Origin: Candidatus Omnitrophota bacterium
GTDB lineage: Bacteria > Omnitrophota > Gorgyraeia > JABMQH01
DNA length: 8,177 bases
Assembly (NCBI GenBank): GCA_026387595.1
Contig: JAPLLL010000042.1
Span: 1-8,177 of the forward strand
Reading direction: 5' to 3'
Positions 1-5,584 of the stretch are shown here, in pieces. Under the pieces are notes generated by a model, which did not search any database, was not told where the DNA came from, and saw only the letters and a list, made by a program, of their open reading frames with translations. The first letter of the stretch is position 1, and every line of letters starts with the position of its first letter. A program made the position numbers and the translations under genes.

Positions 1-1464
1 ATTCCGTCCTCGGGCAATCCTTTTGTCAGCATTGTGGAAGCCGGCCCCAGGGAAAAACCCGGCCAAAAGGGCGTGCCTGATATGAACATACCCCTTAATC
101 AGGCGGAAGCCGCTAAGGGACCCTTTCCTCTTAATACGGGTGTGATGATGTTTTCGGGAAAAGCGGTCCGGCTGAGTTTCGATCAAGAGTTCCCTATCAG
201 GGTGGCATTAAGGGAGCTTCCTGAGCATCTTGAACTGGGAGGCAATATTTCAGTATTCCGCGTTCTTTATGCAAAACTGGAACAGTTCCTTACCGATATG
301 ATGGAATATATCGGCAGATTAACGGGTGTAGTAACGGCCGTATCCACGATCAGTCCCGCACAATACGGGGCGACCAAGGAATGGCCGCACGTGGTAAGAG
401 AGATGCTGAAACGCCAGATCATCTCTTTACGCATATTGAAGAGTTTAGGCATAGATACGGGTTATAACGACGAGCATTTGCTGACCATAGCGGCCAATTT
501 GGGAAATCTGGAACTGGATAATCCTGCAGATGCCGCCAAAGTTTTTGATTTTCCTAAAGCCTTTAAGGCACAAGTAGAGACAGGTATGCTGTTCCGCCTT
601 GTAAACAGGCCCCAGAATGTCCGCATTGCGAGCGGCGCTGTGATCTACCTGAACGGAGACGTCGAGATAGAAGACAACATTGAATTAAAAGGGTGGATAC
701 ACCTGCGGAGCGGCGGCAAGATCAGCAAGGGCAAGGACGGGGGCATTGTGGTCACCCCGGTTAAAGGCCGTATGCAGCTTTCCGCGCCGCAGCCAGGGCC
801 AATGCCTGAGCCGGTTCCGCAACAGCAAATGAATGACGTCTTAAGAGAGCTTGCCGTAAACGAAACAGCCGGCATGGCCGCGATGCCGTCTTTGTTCAAG
901 CTGCAGGATACCAGGATCAAGATGCGCAACATGTATTTTGCCGTCGGCGTGCCGAAAGAAAACGCAACGCCCGAACTTATAAACGCGATACAGGATAAGC
1001 TTGCCTCTCTCGGCAGGACGGATGTGCTCGTGATCGCCGTTGAGCGAGAGCTTATGCAGGAAAAGATGGGGAAGCTCGGCGTCAGGAACGGCGCGATATT
1101 GGATATTGACAACATCAGCGGGCTTGATAAAATACTTGAGCTGCTTATCGCCGAACTGGATATGCAGGCCCTGTTCAGGGATTATCCGGCGCTCTCAAAA
1201 GTGACTGACACTTCCCGACCATATACACTTCGTGCAGGTGTCTGTCACTTTACACCTGTCACACGGCAAGAAGTGGCTACGATCATACGCGACCCAAGGC
1301 TGATCCCGAAGATAGCTTCGCTCGGCCTGGCCCAAAAGTTCGGCGTGGATATTAATAATTTCGGCCTGCCGCTGGCAGGCATATCGCAGAAACCGGTTAA
1401 ACGGTACGTATGCGACGCGATAGAGCCTATCGCTGATACAAAGAAAAAGGCGCAAATAAGATGA
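1..1464 (+). CDS. Nucleotidyltransferase-like / beta-helix-like protein, 5'-truncated by the window edge
   Basis: The frame is open from base 1 to a TGA at 1462-1464, giving 487 codons. The GTG at 34 is not needed as a start, so the real start lies upstream. Counting from base 1, residues 42-50 (FPLNTGVMM), 96-99 (FLTD) and 121-128 (QYGATKEW) match in order the same blocks of the large protein at 2089-5370 (FPFNTGVML, FLTD, RYGATKDW). This is therefore the C-terminal half of a paralogous UDP-sugar-pyrophosphorylase-like domain whose nucleotide-binding half lies outside the window. Residues 206-241 (A-V-I-Y-LNG-D-V-E-I-E-DN) resemble a left-handed beta-helix strand set. A Pro/Gln-rich linker (about 258-276) leads to a C-terminal region (about 277-487) that I do not recognise. 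That region includes a stretch encoded by a palindromic repeat (codons about 400-421). The stop overlaps the next start (ATGA), so the two genes are probably translationally coupled. Enzyme activity is inferred only from paralogy. Confidence 0.8.
   Translation: MPSSGNPFVSIVEAGPREKPGQKGVPDMNIPLNQAEAAKGPFPLNTGVMMFSGKAVRLSFDQEFPIRVALRELPEHLELGGNISVFRVLYAKLEQFLTDMMEYIGRLTGVVTAVSTISPAQYGATKEWPHVVREMLKRQIISLRILKSLGIDTGYNDEHLLTIAANLGNLELDNPADAAKVFDFPKAFKAQVETGMLFRLVNRPQNVRIASGAVIYLNGDVEIEDNIELKGWIHLRSGGKISKGKDGGIVVTPVKGRMQLSAPQPGPMPEPVPQQQMNDVLRELAVNETAGMAAMPSLFKLQDTRIKMRNMYFAVGVPKENATPELINAIQDKLASLGRTDVLVIAVERELMQEKMGKLGVRNGAILDIDNISGLDKILELLIAELDMQALFRDYPALSKVTDTSRPYTLRAGVCHFTPVTRQEVATIIRDPRLIPKIASLGLAQKFGVDINNFGLPLAGISQKPVKRYVCDAIEPIADTKKKAQIR
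1198..1257. repeat. Imperfect palindromic REP/RAYT-like element inside a coding region
   Basis: The arm at 1198-1213 (aaagtgactgacactt) pairs with the arm at 1236-1251 (aggtgtctgtcacttt) with two mismatches in 16, around a 22-nt loop. A second short pairing links aggtgt (1236-1241) to acacct (1252-1257). The core sequence family (GGTGTCTGTCAC / GGTGCCTGACACC) resembles the short palindromes dispersed with REP-associated tyrosine transposases of the IS200 superfamily, but no transposase gene is visible here. It is translated in frame as VTDTSRPYTLRAGVCHFTPV without a stop. A related palindrome lies at 5500-5514. Confidence 0.65.
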
Positions 1465-2066
1465 ATAACGGGCATAATGACCCCATAATCGACAGGATCA
1501 AAGAACTGGCTAACCGGCTGGACAAAGGGCATAATCATACCCCGCACCATTCCGAGCATGTAGCCGAATACGCCAGGGCCGTGTGCCGGATGCTGCATAT
1601 ACGAGGAAAACGAAAAGATATTATTATAAACGCTTGCCTTATCCATGACATAGGGAAATCGGTCATAGGCGCGGATATCTGGGCGAAGAAAAAAAGATTA
1701 AGCGAGATCGATTGGTACAAGATACAACTGCATCCTTTGATCTCTGCCAAGATAGCGAAAGAAATGGGCTGCGACGGGAAAGTAGTCGAGCTTATCTACT
1801 ACCACCATGTCTGGTTCAACGGGAGCGGATACCCGCGCAAAAACGGGCATTCGCTCAAAAAGGGCAACCGCATCCCCATAGGCGCGCGCATACTTGCTAT
1901 ATGCGACGCATATGAGGCAATGGTTTCCAGAAGGGCGTACAGGGACGGAGAGCCGTCTGATGAAGCTATCGGTGAATTAAGAAAACACGCCGCGGAACAA
2001 TTCGACCCGCGGATAGTGGAAGTATTTATAAATACCATAATTAAAACCGCCGATACAGCGGGTTAA
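1461..2066 (+). CDS. HD-GYP domain protein, probable cyclic-di-GMP phosphodiesterase
   Basis: This 201-residue soluble protein is essentially one HD-GYP domain with no signal peptide or membrane segment. The motifs appear in family order: H30-S-x-H33-V-A-E-Y-A, the HD doublet H62-D63 followed by IGK, H91-P, the H115-H116 pair, the GYP loop N120-GSGYP125, RIPIGARILAICDAYEAM (137-154) and the tail FDPRIVEVF (181-189). HD-GYP proteins hydrolyse cyclic-di-GMP (some act on cGAMP) using metals held by these His/Asp residues. The usual D of the D-G-x-GYP loop is N120 here; the metal-binding His and Asp residues are present. The ATG overlaps the upstream stop (ATGA). The only Shine-Dalgarno candidate is a weak AAGG at 1447-1450, consistent with translational coupling. 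No receiver or sensory domain is fused, so its input signal is unknown. A second, broken copy of the 3' end lies at 5363-5494. Confidence 0.92.
   Translation: MNNGHNDPIIDRIKELANRLDKGHNHTPHHSEHVAEYARAVCRMLHIRGKRKDIIINACLIHDIGKSVIGADIWAKKKRLSEIDWYKIQLHPLISAKIAKEMGCDGKVVELIYYHHVWFNGSGYPRKNGHSLKKGNRIPIGARILAICDAYEAMVSRRAYRDGEPSDEAIGELRKHAAEQFDPRIVEVFINTIIKTADTAG
1974..2011 (+). repeat. 38-nt direct repeat, copy 1 (within the intact HD-GYP gene)
   Basis: This stretch starts gaattaagaa and ends gacccgcg. It is identical base for base to 5402-5439 and encodes ELRKHAAEQFDPR, near the C-terminus of the HD-GYP protein. The similarity continues with substitutions on both sides, so it marks two homologous genes and not a mobile-element terminus. 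Confidence 0.95.
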
Positions 2067-2077
2067 GTATAAAAAAT

Positions 2078-2082
2078 GGGAG
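2078..2082 (+). promoter_or_regulatory. Ribosome binding site of the large gene
   Basis: GGGAG sits 6 nt upstream of the ATG at 2089 and supports that start. The HD-GYP stop is only 22 nt upstream, so the large gene could be read from the same transcript. Confidence 0.6.
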
Positions 2083-2088
2083 CCCCCA

Positions 2089-5000
2089 ATGAAGACCATT
2101 AACATAGCGCCAAAAACCAAAAACGTTCTCTTTGAAATTACCTCCTTAGTGCTTATTGCGATTTTTGCAGCTACAACGGTAGGACTGTCTGCTCCGGATT
2201 TATGCCTGCGACAGCAATCTGCTGTTGAGCGTAGAATAACAATAGCACCCAGGTTCACAGAACAAAATGCCGCCCAATTCTTTAAAGACTGGAACAAACT
2301 TCCTCCTGTCGTAAAAAGTTCGGTCTTAGAACAATTAAATAGTTTAGATGAAAATATCACTCTTCAAACATTATTTAGTTATCGGGCCAAGATTGTTAGT
2401 GCTGCACCTAAAGCCCCACAGGTACCGTCCCTGCAGAATACATTCGACGAGCCTCCTATAATTGATATTTCCGATGTTTCTAAAGATAGGGCAGAGATAG
2501 AGAGGATTTCCCGAGATAAAGATGTGATTAAGAAACTACTTGAAAATACTGTCGTAGTAATTGCCGCTGGAGGGCCGGGCAACCGCTTGATAGGAAGCCT
2601 GCCTGATGAAATCAGAGAAGAGGTTGAAAAAAGAGGTCTCTTGTCAAAGCCTACTTTTCCGAATAGACCTGTTTCTGGGAATAGCGCATTAATAGCTACG
2701 CTTGAAACACTTACTAAGATAGAAGAAGAGACAGGCATTGTTTTGCCTGTAGTGATAGTTAGGTCTGATGAATCCAAAGGGCCCATTGATAGAGAAATTG
2801 CAATGCACAGCGATACAATTAGACTAAAAAATCCGCTTTTCTTAGACGGAAATATATATCCCGCGTTTAATGAAGATGGAACTATTATGGTTGAAAATGG
2901 CAGATTGCACCTCTGTCCAGGCGGTACATTTGAATGCGTTAAGATCCTTGGCAAAAAAGTTTCTATTCAAAGCCAAACGACCTCGATAAAAGAATGGGCC
3001 AAGAAAAATAATAAGAAAAATTTTCTTGTCCTTTACGGAGATGATCCTGTTTTAAATGATGAAGAATTTATTTATCGAGCATTAGCAACTCGGGAAATGC
3101 CTACAGGCAGAACCAAGGAAGGCAAGGCCCATGATATCATCGTTATGACAATTTCCAAAAAGAACCCAAAGGCACTCGCCGGTGGTGTCATTGCAATGAC
3201 GAATGGCAAACCGGTTCTTGTTGAGATGGCTGACAGAAAAAAAACAGGGCTTGATGAAGCAGAAGAAAGACTCTTTAGTGAAAAAGGCAGATGTTTTCCA
3301 TTTAATACGGGCGTAATGCTGTTGACTGATGAAGCGTTAGAAAAAGCCCTTGACGTCCAATTGCCGCCGCATATCGCAGACAGGACATTCCCTAAAAATA
3401 AGAAGAAGTACAAAAAAGCGGAGGAATTTCTGACGGATATAGTTGAAATAGTTGGAGGCATGCCCGGGATGAGCGTTGCGGTCGCAAATATTGATGAACA
3501 AAGATATGGCGCAACCAAAGATTGGATGATGGTTTTAGAGACAATGTATAGAATTAATGAAGAGAGTAAGAGGCGGCTTCATACAGAATTTGGCGTTGAA
3601 ATAGAAGAGGGGGCTATTGTTGAACTGGGGCGTCAATTTAGCGATAAGAGTAGGATTGGGAAGGGGGTAAAAATTAAAAAAGGTGCTGAAGTATATCTTA
3701 ACGGCGAAGTCGATATTCCGGATAACGCAGGTTTTGATGAACCACAGGAAAGCAAAGAAGCGAGAGAGGAGTTGATTCGGGATATTGATGACCCACACTA
3801 CAAGGTACCCGATCCCAATTCAGCTGGATCAGCTGGATATTATTTGGGTTATGGTGATTATACGGAGTATGGAGAGCCGTACGGTATAATACATTTTTTT
3901 GAAAACTTTATTAGAGGAAATGTAAAAAGGAATAAAATTAGCCGAATATTTGGTTTAAAAAAGGATGTCAAGCCAGGGAAATCCATACAAGAGACAGCGG
4001 TTCCATATGTTAAATTGCCAATAGAAACCAAAGAGAGAGTATATTCGGCATATATAGAAGCCGGCACTGAGGCTTTAGAAAAAGAGGATTATATCGAAGC
4101 TCTTGAATATTATTATAAGGCCTTAGCATTAGGCGAAGATTTATATTACGCCGAAAATCTCAAAGAGCCATATTTAATATCAGATGAGACAATAATCAAA
4201 GCAAGCAAAGCATATTTAAAGGATTTAGGTGTTAAAGTTTCACCAGATGCCAAGGTCAAGATCGGAAGACAATTTACCCCAACAATAGGAAAAAATGTCC
4301 GTATTGTTGGGAGTGCAGATATAAATTTAAATGGGGAGATAATAATTGGTGATAATGTAGTTTTATCAGGCAAGATAGACAAGCCAGGCGGAGGGATTAT
4401 TCAATATCCAGCAGTAACGATAGGGCAGGAAGAATTAATAATGGGTGTAAAAGGAGTTTCCAAGAGCGTTATTGAATTCAAAGAAGGAGAACTGAAAGCA
4501 AGGGGCAGGGTAGTGATGTTAGAAAAAGGTGCAACTACAATAGAGCAATTTGTAGATCCTGAGGCCACTAAATACGATTGTATGATTTATACCCCCTATC
4601 GTGGGTACGTATCTAAAGGTTTTACTTATAAGCCCAGACCGGGTAAGACATTACCTCAGATTGTTGAAGAAAATAGAAATAAAGGGAACAAGGTATTAAT
4701 ATTCGCAAGCAATGGATTTAATTCTAACTGGATGATGCCAAATCAATTTGTAATTCAAGATGGGGAACTTGTGCGAAAACCAAATGGTGTTCGTGGAATT
4801 TGGCAGAAAACTTATGAGCCCTTAAATGGGCCATATACAGTTTTTACTCTGGATACAGGAATGATGATGACTGTCGCCATAGCTAATAATCAATTAGAAT
4901 CTAAAGAGACCACAGAGGCTGTTTCAGTAGTACCGATTTTAAGAGGCGGCAAAGAGGTTGAAATTCAACTTAGAAAAGGTCCAGAAGAACCCCCGCGCGG

Positions 5001-5370
5001 CGACGAATGGATTTTTGCTACTAACCCAGAAGAAATTGAAAAGAAAGGAGCCGCTCTTTCTTGTATTGGCACCAGGAAAGATGGGTCAATAGTTATTTTA
5101 AATATGATAGGAAATATAAATATAAAAGGACTAATCTCTGCGATGCTTGATTTAGATGTGGTGGATGCGGGGCTGCTTGGCGGAAGCGCAGATGTGCAAC
5201 AATATATTGCTGGAGATGAAGAACCATACATAATAGCCAGTGAGCGCGATAAGCCAGCTGAAAGAAGAGAAGGCGTTCCAGTTAGAAATCTTGGTGCTGC
5301 TATTTTGATATATTCCGGAAAGAGGCTGCTTGATTATAATCATGAAAATATGTTAAGTATGTCCATATAA
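2089..5370 (+). CDS. Large anchored/exported multidomain protein: UDPGP-like nucleotidyltransferase, two beta-helix-like modules, TPR-like hairpin, phosphodiester-glycosidase-like C-terminus
   Basis: The protein has 1093 residues. Residues 14-34 are hydrophobic and are followed by SAPDLCLRQ (34-42), the signature shared with three downstream proteins. Residues about 155-480 resemble a UDP-sugar pyrophosphorylase: a glycine-rich loop AAGGPGNRL (159-167), KPTFPNRP (187-194), CPGGTFE (276-282), LVLYGDDPVL (313-322), FNTGVM (405-410), FLTD (447-450) and RYGATKDW (472-479). Residues 501-547 and 713-759 are two copies of a beta-helix-like module (xGRQF...LNGE...DN). Residues about 654-690 resemble a TPR helix pair. 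Residues about 830-1080 resemble NAGPA-type phosphodiester glycosidases (FASNGFNSN, VIQDGEL, CIGTRKDGS, LLGGSADVQQYI), but the usual Asp of the DGGGS-like motif is not evident. An RBS supports the start. The gene is more AT-rich than its neighbours, and its last codons run into an HD-GYP remnant, so the natural C-terminus may be missing. Sugar-nucleotide or envelope-polysaccharide metabolism is inference. Confidence 0.85.
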   Translation: MKTINIAPKTKNVLFEITSLVLIAIFAATTVGLSAPDLCLRQQSAVERRITIAPRFTEQNAAQFFKDWNKLPPVVKSSVLEQLNSLDENITLQTLFSYRAKIVSAAPKAPQVPSLQNTFDEPPIIDISDVSKDRAEIERISRDKDVIKKLLENTVVVIAAGGPGNRLIGSLPDEIREEVEKRGLLSKPTFPNRPVSGNSALIATLETLTKIEEETGIVLPVVIVRSDESKGPIDREIAMHSDTIRLKNPLFLDGNIYPAFNEDGTIMVENGRLHLCPGGTFECVKILGKKVSIQSQTTSIKEWAKKNNKKNFLVLYGDDPVLNDEEFIYRALATREMPTGRTKEGKAHDIIVMTISKKNPKALAGGVIAMTNGKPVLVEMADRKKTGLDEAEERLFSEKGRCFPFNTGVMLLTDEALEKALDVQLPPHIADRTFPKNKKKYKKAEEFLTDIVEIVGGMPGMSVAVANIDEQRYGATKDWMMVLETMYRINEESKRRLHTEFGVEIEEGAIVELGRQFSDKSRIGKGVKIKKGAEVYLNGEVDIPDNAGFDEPQESKEAREELIRDIDDPHYKVPDPNSAGSAGYYLGYGDYTEYGEPYGIIHFFENFIRGNVKRNKISRIFGLKKDVKPGKSIQETAVPYVKLPIETKERVYSAYIEAGTEALEKEDYIEALEYYYKALALGEDLYYAENLKEPYLISDETIIKASKAYLKDLGVKVSPDAKVKIGRQFTPTIGKNVRIVGSADINLNGEIIIGDNVVLSGKIDKPGGGIIQYPAVTIGQEELIMGVKGVSKSVIEFKEGELKARGRVVMLEKGATTIEQFVDPEATKYDCMIYTPYRGYVSKGFTYKPRPGKTLPQIVEENRNKGNKVLIFASNGFNSNWMMPNQFVIQDGELVRKPNGVRGIWQKTYEPLNGPYTVFTLDTGMMMTVAIANNQLESKETTEAVSVVPILRGGKEVEIQLRKGPEEPPRGDEWIFATNPEEIEKKGAALSCIGTRKDGSIVILNMIGNINIKGLISAMLDLDVVDAGLLGGSADVQQYIAGDEEPYIIASERDKPAERREGVPVRNLGAAILIYSGKRLLDYNHENMLSMSI
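3589..3729 (+). repeat. Beta-helix-like module, copy 1 (protein-level repeat)
   Basis: Residues 501-547 of the large protein read FGVEIEEGAIVELGRQF then IGKGVKIKKGAEVYLNGE and VDIPDN. They align with residues 713-759 and, more loosely, with residues 206-230 of the partial protein at 1-1464. The DNA has diverged, so this is an old duplication of a structural module. Confidence 0.75.
3820..3837 (+). repeat. Perfect 9-bp tandem duplication encoding SAGSAG
   Basis: tcagctgga occurs twice back to back, in frame, encoding Ser-Ala-Gly twice at residues 578-583. This is in the poorly conserved linker between the first beta-helix module and the TPR-like hairpin. It looks like a recent slippage duplication. 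Confidence 0.8.
4225..4365 (+). repeat. Beta-helix-like module, copy 2 (protein-level repeat)
   Basis: Residues 713-759 read LGVKVSPDAKVKIGRQF then IGKNVRIVGSADINLNGE and IIIGDN. They share the GRQF, IGK-V-I, LNGE and DN landmarks with copy 1 at residues 501-547. The alternating V/I-x-x-x-A/G pattern is typical of left-handed beta-helix (hexapeptide-like) folds. This fold assignment is by pattern only. Confidence 0.75.
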
Positions 5371-5494
5371 GGAGGCGCTGTCTCCAGAAGAGGCCATTGA
5401 GGAATTAAGAAAACACGCCGCGGAACAATTCGACCCGCGAATAGTTGAAGTCTTTATCAGCGTGGTTACAGGGCAAGCCCCCGCGGCAAACTAA
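5363..5494 (+). pseudogene. 3' remnant of a second HD-GYP gene
   Basis: In the frame ending at TAA 5492-5494 the sequence reads PYKEALSPEEAIEEL, then RKHAAEQFDPRIVEVF and a divergent tail ISVVTGQAPAAN. This corresponds to about residue 160 to the end of the intact HD-GYP protein (AYRDGEPSDEAIGEL, RKHAAEQFDPRIVEVF). PYKEALSPEEA is closer to the usual family form than the intact copy's sequence. The frame is closed upstream by a TAA at 5354-5356, no start codon precedes it, and all metal-binding motifs are absent, so it cannot make a working enzyme. Its first 8 nt overlap the last codons and stop of the large gene in another frame, which places a recombination or deletion junction near 5360-5363. 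Confidence 0.88.
5402..5439 (+). repeat. 38-nt direct repeat, copy 2 (within the HD-GYP remnant)
   Basis: This stretch is identical to 1974-2011. The two copies flank the large gene in direct orientation, about 3.4 kb apart, and are a potential substrate for homologous recombination that would delete the large gene. Confidence 0.95.
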
Positions 5495-5499
5495 TACCA

Positions 5500-5514
5500 A
5501 GGTGCCTGACACCT
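5500..5514. repeat. Short palindrome of the same REP/RAYT-like family
   Basis: aggtgcctgacacct is an imperfect palindrome (arms aggtg / cacct). Its core matches the style of the longer palindrome at 1198-1257. It is followed at 5512-5521 by the perfect 10-bp palindrome cctaattagg. There is no T-run after the stem, so it is not an obvious intrinsic terminator. Confidence 0.6.
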
Positions 5515-5546
5515 AATTAGGAGTTAAAAAAGTTAGCAAATTGATA

Positions 5547-5574
5547 TTGACTGTATAATGTTATATGGTATACT
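5547..5574 (+). promoter_or_regulatory. Predicted sigma70-type promoter for the downstream operon
   Basis: TTGACT (5547-5552) and TATACT (5569-5574) are separated by 16 nt, each one base from the consensus hexamers. The predicted transcription start is near 5581. It would drive the genes from 5585 onward and is the first good promoter seen after the HD-GYP remnant. A TATAAT at 5554-5559 overlaps it but lacks a good -35 partner. Confidence 0.6.
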
Positions 5575-5584
5575 TACAATACGT

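Noticed and set aside
645..1115. Open frame on the - strand (156 codons) opposite the first gene
   Set aside because: It lies wholly antisense to a gene with clear paralogy, is Ser/Pro/Ile-rich as expected of a shadow frame, and has no supporting signals.
2068..2074. TATAAA-like -10 box just before the large gene
   Set aside because: No acceptable -35 hexamer lies at the right distance, and it sits almost on the RBS.
2200..2212. Lipoprotein signal at the Cys of the shared signature
   Set aside because: The residues before Cys (P-D-L or P-E-M) do not make a lipobox, and one family member here has Tyr instead of Cys.
2379..2954. Open frame on the - strand (191 codons) opposite the large gene
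   Set aside because: It overlaps the nucleotidyltransferase-like domain, whose motifs are clear on the + strand. No independent RBS or domain was seen.
5500..5530. Intrinsic terminator after the HD-GYP remnant
   Set aside because: The stem is short and is followed by taattaggagtt and an A-run, not a T-run on the + strand.
5558..5584. ATG 5558 as start of the coiled-coil protein
   Set aside because: It lies within the predicted promoter, between the -35 and -10 boxes, and has no Shine-Dalgarno.
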